The notes under the pieces: generated by a model
The model's input: only the letters and a program-made list of their open reading frames with translations
Databases searched by the model: none
Told to the model about the DNA's origin: nothing
Program-made: the position numbers and the translations under genes
Source: Galaxea fascicularis
Lineage: Eukaryota > Cnidaria > Anthozoa > Scleractinia > Euphylliidae
Assembly: GCA_948470475.1 (NCBI GenBank)
Contig: OX419343.1
Span: 26,312,378-26,376,377 of the forward strand
Direction of reading: 5' to 3'
DNA: 64,000 nucleotides
Shown here: piece by piece, positions 48,663-61,628 of the stretch
Numbering within the stretch: the stretch's first letter is position 1
Layout: each line of letters opens with the position of its first letter

Positions 48663-51600
48663 AATTATTTCGAAGGAAGTACGAGTGGATAGTGGGACAA
48701 GAATTTCAATGGAATTTCCTGGTCAAAGTTACATGTTTTTTGCGTTTTTCTCTGCCCTGTTTCTTATCAGCAATTTTCTTCAAATTTGAATTTTTGGGTT
48801 AATGCAATTGTCGAAGTGTGATCTCTAATTACAAAGAAAAACATTGAAAAGTATTAAATATTGGCGGAGAAATGGTGGTTTTACGTTTTGGCCGGAAGTA
48901 AACGTTTCTGTTTTGATTGGCACTGTTAGCGCTCTTTTCTCGAATCAATTTTTTCACTCGAAGGGAACACTTTGCCTTCAGATTCGAACAGTGACTAATT
49001 AAACATATAAACAACAAAAGCGTGTCTGCGAATATTTTTCCTCCGAGAGCGGTTTTTGTACGATCAATCCACATTTTTTGAATACTTTTTAAAAATGTTC
49101 TGTACCTTTCTACTGTAACTGACTATGCAAAACTGAGGAATTCGAAACTGAGGAACAAATTAAATAAGCGGAAAACAAATTTCACTTTCACTTGTAGCTT
49201 TTGAAAATTCTTGGCATAGTTTGATAGCCAGCTCTACAACCTTTAATTCGATATGGGGTATAGGTATTTACAGTTTGAACCTGACGCGCTACCTCGCTAG
49301 GACGCGAGACAAATGGCGCCCATTTGGGTATGGTGTGAAAGATCTCGTCCTCCCGCTCAAATTGGTTGGCAAAGTTTCCTAGGATCTTTGAAAATGATGA
49401 CGTCAAAAGTGGTTCAAAGGAATTGGCTCCACAAGAGCGCGTATGTACGTTAACAAGACTTGCACTGTAAATCAAACTCTTTTATCATGGTAGTAGCTCA
49501 AACGTCACCACAACTAAACCAGATGTCAACAACACTCCATTATCTCTGAACAAACAATTAAACCCTTTGTCACCATTTAGCGCAGTATGAGAAATCAGAT
49601 ATGTCTGATATTCCCAGTGATCAGGAAATGCGGTGCATTGTTTCGTGTGAAGTATTTTAAGTGAACAAAGTGACAAGCTGTCCTTTTCACGCCTTGTTTG
49701 CGCCGACTGGCGGGCGCCACGCGAAGATTACAAACGTTTCATTGTATCTGACAAGTCCTGCAGGGACTGAACACCAGTTAGGAACGCCCTTAGATCCTGG
49801 CTCTTACTACTTGTAATGAAACGGAACTAGTAGTGGCTTTTCTAAGATTTTCACTCAACACAGTTTGCACAGGAAACTGTGTTTATAACAGAGTATGTGC
49901 TGCTCTAATTGTAAGGAAAAGACTTGCGCTATTTCATTTAGGTTTTAAAGACAAGCATGGGCGCATTTGGCTCAATAGTCACGGTCCAAAGACCCCAGTC
50001 AGTCGCGTGGAGCTAAACACGGTAGAAAAGTACCTACTGCCCAATTGCTTTCATGCTGGTAAACAATACACACTGTACAGTATGACTCGTGTGGTAAGCA
50101 GCTACATGTGATGACATTTTGCCCAGAGTTCGGTTGGAAATAAAGCAGGTTTCACAGGGGTCCATGCATTGCTACACTTTGCGTGTGAAAGCTTGACACA
50201 AAGACAGTTCCCGTGCCGAGTTCCAACTCTTTTAGCTTACCTCACTGCTGTCTCTGCGCTAAAATTCTTTACTCATTCAAGTCAAGATCCATTGTTGATT
50301 CCCGTCCATGATATGACTTTCACAACAAGCTAAAAGTCAAACAAAGAAGATCGGGCATTTACAAAGTTTGCTAAGAACTTGAATATAAATATGTTATCCG
50401 GGTAATTTCTAAGACTGAAATTGCGGAGAAAGTTTTTTGCAACTTCATTAGCGATAAGAACGCTCCCACGAATCTTTGTTGGACGTTGATCTTGATGAAC
50501 TGACATAAAAATCGCCACACCTGAAATCCTGATTAAAATCTGTTCACTACTTTTCCGCTAGAAGTTCTGCAAACATTTTGAAATTAACTCTAGGCGGCCC
50601 CTCACGCTCCTTTTCTTGGGATGTGGGAAGAAAAATGGAGGAAAGAGATTCAGCCAAGAACGAAGGGATTTGCTCAGTGACGCCCCTTTTGGCCAGATAT
50701 GAGTGAAAAATTCAGCTGGAACCTCACCATTTAAGCTTCATACCTGCTGTTTCAGATTTCGTTTGTATTTGGTTTCACAGACTAAGCCTCTTTGAGTCAA
50801 GAAACTGAATGCCTTTGTGGCTTAGCGTTAACCAACTTATTTTGCCTTGGGGGAGACTGAGCGGTAAGAGCATAGGATTACAAATATTTGACTTGGTAAT
50901 AGGAAGAAGAGCCCAGTATGAGTCGTTGCTGTCGGAGACCGTGCCCGGCAGAAATACCTACCCCTGCTTTACTGAAAGCGACTTAGTTCAATCAGTAACA
51001 CAAAAAAAAAAAAATAAACTGCCTGGAACATCCTTTCAGACCTCTTTCAATCAGTTTGAAAACTCAGTGACAGGAGAAAACAGGCTATTTTCACATGATG
51101 CCGGAATTAATTCTTTCTCGAAAATTTAGTTTCCTCAGGACAATATATTAATTAAGAAGGAGACCACTGCAAAAAAAAACATTTTCCGCATTAAAAGGGA
51201 GAAAATACCTTTAAAAAAATCTTCAGTAAAATGTCGCTATTGTAGGGAGCACATCCCAGTGAAGCAGAAAAAGAGTACAAGCGGAGGATTGCTTTTTTGT
51301 AAGAGAGCTTCCTCAAGACAAATTATTTAGTATTCGGATTTCGACAAAAAAATGCATGGAATATTAAGGTAATACCTTCATAGAAACATCATTTTTTTAA
51401 TTTAAATTCAGATTTTAGAGTAGCAGCACTTTTTTTCCTTAAGTGTTCAAGAATAGAAACCGCATAATAACCAAAACGTCAAAGCAAGAGCATATAGCAT
51501 AACAATTTTTTCAACTTTTTCAACTGTGAATTAGGAGGTGCTAATTTGTTGTTTAATATTTCAAAGCGAGATTCTCTTATTTAGGAAGACATTAAATTTC

Positions 51601-54600
51601 TCCAAGAAAACTTTGACGCAGATCTGAGCAATAAAACAGGATTGCTATTCCTGATAACAATGTTAAAGTCCTCGGAAAATGAACTTATCTTCTCTGTTGG
51701 TACTGACTCAATAGTGTTGATGAAGAATCGCGAAAGGAGAGAATAACGCTAGAAATATAAACTGAACGCATCCAACAACAAGGGTTTCACATTTGCTTAC
51801 TTAATTAAAGTAATATCTTTTCTACTGAACCAATAGTTTTTTTAAACAACGTTTATCAGGTTGTAATATGCGTTAAACAGCATTTCTAAACATGGTGAAT
51901 TGAACAGCTGAACTGATAAACGGGTTGAATGGAATTCCCTGTTTTCAGTTTGCAAAAACGCGACAAAATGAGTCTGAAATCACCGCGAAGCGATAAAAAG
52001 TAATTAAAAACTTCCTTGAATGACAGGTATACTCCAAGAGGCTATTGTACCATCGAGGTCCGCGCCTAACCACAGGAACATAGGAAGATAATTGCCAAGA
52101 CAACTTTATACTGATTCTGGCTAAAGAAAATTTGTGAAAACTAGAACAGGAGACTTACCTTTCTCCACAAGAAAACTCGCGTGTCTTCACACCTTCTCAA
52201 GTACCGTTTAAAAAAATGTTTTAATCTATGGAGGTATCTCAGTCCACGCAATCAGTCCAAATGGCACAAGTTAGCAACGTTTCATTATGTTGTAACTCCA
52301 TCACATGCGCTGTACAGAATTTGCTTATCTTGCTTCACAGAGTTTCTGCCCTGACAAAAACAAGAGTGATATGAAAAGCATACGCTAAAAGTAGACTTTT
52401 AGGCTCTCCCCACCTGGCGCTCGGCCCCGGTCCAAGTTAAATCATAAATCAATCGCTGTGGCTTAAACTGGCTTGCGCAGATCAAAGACATGGAATACGT
52501 TTTGTTCAGAGCCGTTACGAGAATGAATTAACCAGCTACCTTTGGCCACTGACCCAACGAAAGTTCTTATTTTGATAAAATTATTCACCTTAAAGCCTAT
52601 GAGGAAAAGAAAAGATAAAAAATCGCTTTAAATATGAATTTTAAAAGAGCAAATCAGAAAAATATTTCGCTAAAACAACAAATGTAATTCAGTGATATAG
52701 AGTTACAATGTTTGTGAACTGTCTCTTAAATGATTTATCATTTAAAAGATATCTCAAACGTTTCTACTCTAGATTGCATGGTATTTTCTTTGTTTCAGGT
52801 TTGTCTTTAAGATTTTACTCTTCACCGATTCCCTATGTATCGAACATAAAACCTCTTTTACGAACGGTATTTTAATGAAATAAAAAACAAATGCACCTAT
52901 CGATGTGAGGGACAGTGGCTTAATCGACAGAAAAATTAAACCAAAATTTAAGATATTGGAAAAAGCCCTCAAGCAAAATCTTCTCTTCACTTTCTCTATA
53001 AACAGTTTCCTACCACCAATTAAGGGAACTTCTCCATGTACGAAACCATAAGAAAGGGAGGCGACAGCACATGTAGCTGTTCGTAAGGGATGGGCACGGA
53101 GGGGAAAATATCACGAAAAATCCTTCCGTATTTAGATATTAGTCCACCACAAGAGTCTGTAGACCAAGGTATTTATGAAATTCAATTATGTGATCTGACA
53201 GGCTTTTCCTTACATATAAAATATTTGTGTTTGAAATCATAGAATGTGACGGCCGATCAACGCACGTAAAATATGGTTTTGACTCCAAAGTACTTCAGCT
53301 TACCCTTTAAGGGTCAACCTTTAAATAAAAGACACGCCAAGACGTGTCAATGATACGAGTTTTCTCTTGCCTCTGCATATGCGAAACAGCATGAGTCTCT
53401 TTTTCTGTGACATTTTTAAGCCAAAACTGCTCCGCTCGCCTTGGAAATACACAATTGTGTCGTCATGCGTTGATAATACCACTGTAAACAATGACAGAGT
53501 GAAAGGATCTTTGAGGTAACATTTTTTCTGATATGTGCATTGTTAAACGAATACAAAGTCCTTCCTCAGTTTAGTTTAACATTTCGTGTAGCTAACTTCG
53601 TTTCATGATTGATTTATGCTGAGCATGTTTTTAATGATTTTAAGCTGCACAAAGTCATTTTGGGGCGTGGTATTTCTCTGTTTGCCTTCACTAGTAATAA
53701 AATTCTGCTTTGGCAAGTTTATGATAAGAACACCTCGTTAACTGAGTATAAATTAAATTAACTCGCTTTCCTTTTCGAGATAAATTGCCTTTTTAATATA
53801 AAAAACTCAAATTAATTGCGGTTTAAGAAAAATGTTGTACAATAGTTGGAAAAGTAATTTTTGAACCGAGAACCTTGGACAACAGTTCAAGCGGCTCAGT
53901 TCCTGTGTCCCATGGAGGACTTGCGTAATTCCATTGAAATCTTTTTTCGCCATTTGAAGGATAAGGAAATCTGTTAACAGTTGCAATAATATCTAGCTGC
54001 TACAAGAAAAATAGTCTCGACTATAGTTTATAGCGTTTTCAAATGAAAAATCTAACATACGTTGTGTGAAGCAGACTCTGTTTGTGAAATGTATTCGGCA
54101 GGTTTGAAATAGATTACGTTCCAAACGAACTGTTTTAAAAACCGCAACTGAGCCTTTAGCAAGTTCTCCGCCGTCCTTAAATGTTAAGAATTGTGCTTCA
54201 CCAATTAAAGTTTTTATTGGTTACTCCGTCCGTTTGCTAGTTCGTTTAAGGCGGGAAGAAAGCTCTTGAGACGTGGTCTCCCGAAGGAAATACAGAACAA
54301 TTTAACACACAGAGGCTGACTCCTACAAGTAACTACGTTCTTGTTAGTATATCATCAAATCTACTTGTAAGAATTCACTCATAGCTTCCTTAACGGACTT
54401 GACCAGGCCTTAAGTTACTATTTCGAAGTGATAAAACTGCAACTTGTGCTTAAAAAGAACCAGGTGATTAAACTCGAAATTTTGCCTTCGTGTTGGGGTC
54501 AAAGCTATTTAGCAAACTTGACATTTTCACACCTAAGAACAGAGTGTATTTAAGCAAAAGAGCTGTGAATCACGTTTTTGGCGACCAAACAAAGCAAAAT

Positions 54601-56625
54601 AACCATTCTCGGTCAGTTTATGATTGAAGCACGTAATGGACGAAAGCGAATTTTGAATTTCTTGAAATGGCCAAGGCTTCATGCAGTGATAATGGCGTCA
54701 GATGTTGCCTGGTGTATTCATAGTTTAGTCTCTCGCTCATTTTAAGGCTTACGGAAGCCAGCTAACCCTAGTTTTGTGTTTTTTTAAGTTTATGAAGTAC
54801 AAACTGAACTCTCAGCGAGAATGGTGAACTGTTCGAGGCGAACATCAACATATGCTTGATATGTTAGATATATTTCACTTGGTATAGCAGTGGTACAGAG
54901 TAAAAGCCCTTGTAAACGACTTTAGAATCTTACTGCTCAGAAATGTTTTAAAGGAAAGAGAATGTGAGATCGTCTTGTGTCTTGAAAGAAATAAATAATA
55001 CTAATTTTTTGCCACTCAAAAACTGCAACATTCAGTCCATTTCGTTCTTGAGACAGGCGGTCTAGTTTTCAAAACGACGTCGACCAATGTATCTTTTGAA
55101 CAAAGCGGAGTAAATCTGCTGTATGGATGGCGATCAAGACCTATTGTCACGACTATTTATCATCGAAGAGGTTTTGGAATTTTAAGTTTTTGCTTTAAGA
55201 GCCTACTGAGGTTATAAACAGGTCCACTGAAGTGCTTGCCCGCAAGCAAGAGATATAAAACTGAAAATGGCGACGAAAGTATGATTCACAGAGGCTCAGA
55301 GACTTATCAATGGGACGCTTATACGATTTCTATCACAGGAGCTCAAGTAAATTTGTTGTTTAGCCTTCAAGGCATACATGTGTGGCTTTATTAAACTGTT
55401 TTTAAATGATTTTCTTAATCAAACAGATAAGTTTGTAATATATTTGCCATTCACTGACCCATGAAAAGTGAATTGAGTCAACGAAGAAATATGCCATTGT
55501 AAACTGGTGTTTCGACCTGAAATTACCATCAATTCCATACTTTTGTACACGTCAAAGACAAACTGGCTAGAAGAAAGCATTTCTAGCTGAACAGTGTTAT
55601 TTGAATTGAACGTATTTAATGCAGACTAATATTAGAATTAACAGTTTCCTCGAAAAAAATTCGGCGCGCGTACAAGCGAGTTAACGCCATATTGGAATTA
55701 TAATAGTATACTCTTTCTTTCTTAAAAGAAATAACATATTTAAGAACTAAGTTGTGAAAAGAGCCGTCTTTATACAGGAAGCGAAACACGTTAACACACT
55801 GAACTGTAGAATAAACGGAAAGACCGTGGAGTCGCCTTAATGCGTGCGTACGACTGAACGAGAGTAACAATGCTTGGATATAATAAAAGAACATTTATTT
55901 ATACGTGTAGTTTTAAACAAACCTTTTAAATAGTGAGAGGTACTAGGAATGTAGCGGGCTAAACGAAGTTTACAACTGTGCTACAATGCTTACACCAGTT
56001 GTAATTTAAATCTGTCACAACGGTTAAGCTCGAAGAAATAGAACACAACATGCGGAACTTCCGTTGAAAAGCGTTCTTCTGGCACAATTTTGTCTTGATT
56101 CTCGATAAAAACAAGTCTTTTATACAAAGTGAAGGTACAAGGAAAACGAAAAAAAATACCGTGTAATTAATTGTGTTTATGATGTTTGATTAACAAAAGT
56201 GATTGTTAAATGGCTTTGCGGATGAGAAACAGAAATAAACGAAGAAATGGAAGAGTCTACATGTCTCTGTTGGAACGAATCGGCTTAACACCTCATCTGT
56301 AACCCACAGACGTCTGACGGGGAACTCGTGAACAATCCTTCATGTTTTATTTACACTTTTGAAATATCTAATACATTAACGGCAACATCGTCCCCTCGCA
56401 AAATGTAGAACAAAACTAACACTGAGTTAAAAAATGCCTTCGCAATCAATCCGCGCGAATTGAAATATTACCGCAATTTGTTACACTATTTCTCCTAGGC
56501 ATGTTTGGTAACACCGTTTTCGCCTGGCAAGTGCGAATCGTCAATTTTTGTACACCTATGCGTCTGTGGTAAAGGGATTTACGGCAATTTGTAATTGATA
56601 ATCTAACAAATTCAGTGTTTGTAAT
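48663..56625. other. Interval between the two Hox genes
   Basis: No recognisable exon, RNA or repeat except homopolymer runs such as A13 near 51003. Its right end should contain the 3' UTR of the next Hox gene. The longest frames (49.8-50.1 kb and 50.8-51.1 kb) show no domain, and I leave them uncalled. Confidence 0.4.
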
Positions 56626-57606
56626 CTATCGAGTACACCCTCGCCGCATTCCTCTGCTTGTCGGTATCACTGGTTTGTTGTCCTTCTTCCATTTCATTCG
56701 TCGATTTTGAAACCAGATTTTTATTTGACGTTCGGAGAGTTGTAACATGGCTGACATCTCGGAGCGCCTCTCCTTAGTTAGATATCTGGTGAAGTGAAAT
56801 TCTTTTTCCAGCTCCAGGATTTGATTTCGTGTGTACGCCACTCGTCTTCGATGCTTGAAAGGTTGCTTGTAATGCCACGGAACATCTTTGTCATCTTCGC
56901 CATCTAAATATTTCAACAAATTTGAATTTATTAGCTATATTTCCCGCAAAAAAGTTGTTTAAAAACACATAAGACTCAACTTAATTCTGAGAGTACTTAA
57001 AAGATTTACGTTAACACAACCACTCCATAGTTGGCCATAAGGAAAGGGAGTTTTTCTAAAGAAATCTATTTCATTGGTTGATTCTTTTCTTTATTCCAGG
57101 TGACCCGTGAGTAATTGAAGTGATTGCACTTTCAAACATTGTTTAAAATCTGTTCAAATTGTAACTTCGTCAATCACTTCGAAACGTATACTTAAATACA
57201 CGTGTTAAGTTTTGTAACTGTTTTGTAACAACGAAATCGTACCTGTTTTTTCTTCCGATTCACTGGCATCTTTCGCGGACTGGCATGGCTCGTCGTTGGC
57301 TTCTCGGCTGCATGCAGTTTTGTGAGACAGCTCTACAGAGCTTTCGCTTGGTGACTCTGGTGGACTTGGGGAAGCAGTCGATAAAGGACTTGAGTTCCTT
57401 TCGGAGCTCGTCACCGTGGTAGGAGCGCTTTCTCCTAAAAAAAGCGGACTTCCAGAAGATACTGGTGGCCTTCGTATCTCTGAGCTGCGACCCACGGAGA
57501 AAAACTGCGTAGAGTAGTAAGTCGGCATGCCATAGCCATACATTAGAGGAGTCGAGTTGAAGTAGGCAGGCTGTGCAATTCTACTAGCTTGGTGGAAACA
57601 ATCCAT
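56626..57606 (-). CDS. Hox protein, mosaic posterior-like
   Basis: Nuclear Hox-class transcription factor, 213 aa from two exons joining 57606-57243 to 56903-56626. The donor AAAACAG|GTACGA and acceptor GAAATATTTAG|AT leave a 339-bp phase-1 intron and join in frame (Thr-Asp-Gly). The start ATG has a strong context (AACATGG). Exon 1 is Ser/Pro-rich (about residues 30-90) and ends in an acidic run (SESEEKTDGEDDKD). The homeodomain is 138-197: [58 protein letters not shown], with Gln50 and Asn51 at 187 and 188. There is no YPWM. A lone Trp131 (DVPW) lies 7 residues before the homeodomain, near the position of the Pbx-contact Trp in Hox9/10 proteins. RYLTKERR also looks posterior, whereas KWKKDN looks central. 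It may be the Anthox1a/HoxE type of anthozoans, but this is tentative. Confidence 0.93.
56904..57242 (-). other. Mosaic Hox intron 1
   Basis: Short phase-1 intron just upstream of the homeodomain exon. Nothing embedded. Confidence 0.85.
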
Positions 57607-60600
57607 GTTACGCCGGGTGCGCTAAGAGTAACTAAACGGCCCAAGGTAGTACAAGCTACTAATCAACGAGGCACCAACTTGTCGAGAGCAATTTTCTCTC
57701 TTACTTGTCATAACTCAGGGCTATAATTAGACAAGCAGATTAAGTTCATGATTGGCTAGTTAACAAACGCCCTACGTCATCGCTATGCACGCTCGGTAAA
57801 TTCATGGCGCCTGCAAAACGGCGCGTGCTAGAGACCGAACGGGCAGAGACAAACGGGTGATAAACTTAATTAAAAGCGCGCTTTTCATCTCGTTGCCGAT
57901 AGCTTTAAAAGGCGTGGAAAACAAAAACCAAATCTTTGTCTTTAAAGAAATTTATTATAACGTCCCCTTATCGTCTAATATCGCGATAAGTTTTTCTATT
58001 CAGTTCACGATCTGATGCTACGTGACGCTCGCTCCAGCGACGGCCGGGGGACTCACAAAAGCCAGGTGACTATTTTAGCACATCATAACTTTAAAAACTG
58101 TTTGGAATATTAAAAAAAACCAACCATCCGCAACGATTTCTGTGAGAACCAATGCAGTATTTAGAATATATCATTTGTTGTTCACCTCAAATGGACCAAA
58201 TACAAGATGTAAAAGACTCCTATATTGGCCAAGGGAGAAAGTTGCCAGTGAGTTAATGTGTTATCAGGGCTTGTTAAAATGACAGCGGGTTGTTAGCGAT
58301 GCGGTTTTATTGACTGGACAATATGAGCTCCACTTGCACCTTGACGGAAACCAGAAGAATGCGAGCCTTTTTTTTTAGCTAAGAAAGAAATAGCGGTTTA
58401 GACTTCAAGTGTTTTTAAAACCTGAAAACCTTACTAACTATCATTAAACTTAGATAGGCAAAAGTACACTTCAGTTGCCCGACTTTTATCTGAAAACGCG
58501 TGATTCATAAATTACCAATTTTTGCTACTGATACCTCAATTAAACCGAGCTACGAGCAGCTAATTAGTAACTACGGATAATGAATTTGTTTGTAATGTGA
58601 ATTAACTGGATGTTCTGAACAAATCCTGCAGTAATTTAAACAAGTGGCTTTCTTTTTTTCATCTCTCAAGAAGGACATTAAGAAATACAACCGACCAGGG
58701 AATGAGATCGTAAGCTAATAAAAGATACAGTTGCGCACGCCATACCCGGCACTGGCCCTGTTGAAGCAAGATGCAGAGACAGAGTTTCCTCAATGACTCC
58801 AGGCAAGTGTGGCGGTATTTTGAGCTGTCGGCGGGGCTCACCATGCCTGGAAATGCTACGAATACCCGCTAATAATGTGAGAACAGTCATCCCGTGCCGA
58901 TTCCATGTATCTGGGGTACAACGATCGACCCTTGTACTTCATCATTGTGCGTAAGAACAGACATATTGAACAACACAGATTGCGTTTCCAAGAAAGACGA
59001 CCAGAAAAGGAAAACTTAGCAAACTTAACTGTTGCATATTCTTTGATTTTTAAGTTGTTTTAATTCAAGTGCTTGAGTCTGACGGCCAAAGTAAACGAAT
59101 ACTCCAACTGACTCTACAATACTTCGGTGCATTTGTTTCACTGGAATTTCTATGCAATCTAATTGATCCACGCGTGAAGCTCATTGTTTAAAGAAACCTC
59201 TTGATTGTTTTGTTCTGGTTTTCTGTGTTTTCAAACACAGTTCATTCAGTTGTTCGCCGCTGTGGCGCCGAGCAGGAGAACACATCATAAACGCCGCGCA
59301 CCAAACAATCCCGGTCGGTCTTTTGTGTTTTCAAGCAGTCATCCATCAAATGTGAAGAGAACAGAGAGCTAGTTTATTAAAAACAAATTTGCTGAAGTCG
59401 TATCAAGCCCTGCCGGGTTTTCGTTGTGTGAATTCTGGCAGCGCGGTCGTTCAAATCGATAAAACGATGTCTGTGCAAAGTCAACCGAGCTTGAAATGTT
59501 TTCTGCGCCGGACCGGAAATGTGTTAAACGGCCTCATCGTCTTAATCACCACACGATTTTGTCCCATTAGAGCTTAGCGAATTACTGAGTGTTCAATCAA
59601 AAGGACAGCTCGCTAATTGACTCATGGTGCTCAGCACGACACTGCGTCTATCATATCTTATGGACCTCTGCATAAATTCAAATAATGGTGATTGAGAACC
59701 AAATGTTTCGTCACCCTTCCAGCGAGCAATTTAAATAGATTTTACTTCCCTTGCACTGTAAACAACTTAGTTCTTACTTCAGAAGTCTGTATCAGTAACA
59801 GAATAATTCTATTTTATAACATTCGCCAATCGACCCGTATGACAGCAAAATGTAACATTCTGGGCCCTTCGGAATTTTAAACAAGGTTGCGCCCTCAGTT
59901 AAATGCAAAGTATGCTAAGGAAAGTTTGCGATGATTAACAGAAAGGATCGACAGAGAAGTTAAACCAGCTTTTAAATTGGCTGCCTAAAATTAGAAAATG
60001 AGCTCACTTTACAGTACTTTTGTAAAGGAATTAGTTACAATTTTTCTTGAGAGTTTTCACGTTGAGTTTTCGAACAACTTTTATCACCAGTCAGTTGTTA
60101 ATTAGATGTTGAACTTAGTTAGGAAAGTGCCTCTTTTCATATACAGGCTTCACAATAAGTGAATAGTTCCCAATACAAGACTTCCGTGCAATCAAATCGC
60201 CTTTATTATTCAACTCATTGTGACAATAACCAAATATGGTCATGTATATATTCGTCGATAGATATTCGTCGCACGTAGTCGACCGACCTGCGATTAACGT
60301 TATTTCATGTGTTGGGGAGAAAAATGGCTTTCTCATTTTTTTTTTCCTGTTTTAAACTCAGTAAAATGTGCTTTGTTATCAATGCGATGCCGGAATAATA
60401 AACATTTATCCTGCTCAATCTTGAGGAATATTAATTCCCTGGTTTTAATTCGGCCGGGTAATTGTTATTATCTGCAGTAAAGTAAAACTGATTCATGTTA
60501 TTTGCGTCATGAAACATAAATACGTTGATCTGTACTTTTTCGGTCGCCTAATTTTGCGTAAATCATTTGTCAGGTCTTATATTCGTTTAAACGTCCATCT

Positions 60601-61171
60601 CCGCATTTAAATCTTCGTGCAAGGTTAAATTACAGAAAACAAAAGCAAGTTCTGTACCTTATTACAGACACACGAAAGTGATCCTCAACCTGGCCAACTT
60701 AAAAACTTAAATTTGTCCAGTTAAATCACAAGATTTACACTACTCTATTTCATCAACTGTGAGAAGCTAAACTCATTTTCAAAACAAAAGAAGCCGGTTA
60801 AGGCATTAGTTCCGTAACACGGCTATGACTGTCTGTGTAACACGGGTTTGGTCGGAAGCGGGATATAAAAATAAACTAACAGGATACAATTAAACTAATT
60901 TTGGGGGATGGAAAACAATCCACAAGTTTTTTCGTGTTCGCTTCCCTTTTAAGTCGACGCGGTATTTTGCCCTTGGCAGTCCGCTTTGAAAGGAGCTCTC
61001 TCCTTCTATTAGAACATAAAATCAACCTATACCATTTACGGTACTTTTATGTTGTAACTGAGGGTGATAAATTGAAAAAATTCTTTGAAATTTTATCAGG
61101 TACTGAGCTTTAGAGGCATAATGTCGACGTCACAGTTTATTGAGAATTCAAAACGTACCGAGAACTGTAGC
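57607..61171. other. 5' flank of the mosaic Hox gene
   Basis: Should hold the promoter of the leftward gene. No well-placed TATA box; on the minus strand TTATAATAAA occurs near 57950, which is rather far. A moderately GC-richer patch lies at 57780-57860. No further gene recognised. Confidence 0.4.
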
Positions 61172-61628
61172 TTAGGCCCGTTTCAAACGTCGTGCTACTG
61201 CCGTATCGAACTCAATTGATGGAATCAAATTCGACAGTAGCATAACCTGCGATCAGGCCCAATTGTACCATCGCTCTTATGTCTTCTTATGTCGGCGTTC
61301 GCTACAATTGGGCTCTATTTTTCGTTTCGTCCTTCCCGCGGGAAAGGTCTACCAACGAAACGAAAAAAAGAGCCTGATCGCAGGTTAACAGTAGCACGAC
61401 GTTTGAAACTAAGTCGTGCTACTGCCGTGTCGAACTAAATTCATAAATTATAATACATTTTAAAAGTCAGCAAAACCGGCCGGTTTATTATCGTTTGACG
61501 CATGTTTACAGCAACAGCTTTCAATTCAACTGAATTAAATTCGACGTCTGAAACCAAGTCGTACTGGAGTCGTGCTACAGTAGAGCCAGCTAAGTACGAC
61601 AGTAGCACGACGTTTGAAACGGGCCTTA
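61172..61628. mobile_element. PIF/Harbinger-like MITE
   Basis: The 26-bp terminal inverted repeats start GGCCCGTTTCAAACGTCGTG (61175-61200) and are matched perfectly at 61600-61625. Both ends are flanked by TTA in direct orientation (61172-61174 and 61626-61628), a 3-bp TTA target duplication. GGCC-type ends plus a TTA/TAA duplication are diagnostic of PIF/Harbinger elements. No transposase is present. Inside, the same GTCGTGCTACTGCCGT module recurs (about 61191 and 61413), and a second element is inserted at 61244-61386. Confidence 0.85.
61244..61386. mobile_element. Branched inverted-repeat element nested in the MITE
   Basis: The ends AACCTGCGATCAGGC (61244-61258) and GCCTGATCGCAGGTT (61372-61386) are perfect inverted repeats. 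Inside are two further hairpins, 61257-61267 with 61303-61313 (GCCCAATTGTA type, perfect) and 61313-61330 with 61355-61372 (one mismatch, TTTCGTTTCGT type). These give an outer stem with two arms. It interrupts the repeated CAGTAGCA module of the host element, so it arrived later. Its own target duplication is unclear. Confidence 0.8.

Noticed and set aside
49833..50111. 92-codon frame with a hydrophobic start
   Set aside because: No ATG at the start, no domain, no splice signals that pair with another exon.
50800..50960. tRNA-like A box (GACTGAGCGGTAAGAGCAT)
   Set aside because: No B box within the right distance and no cloverleaf; similarity too short.
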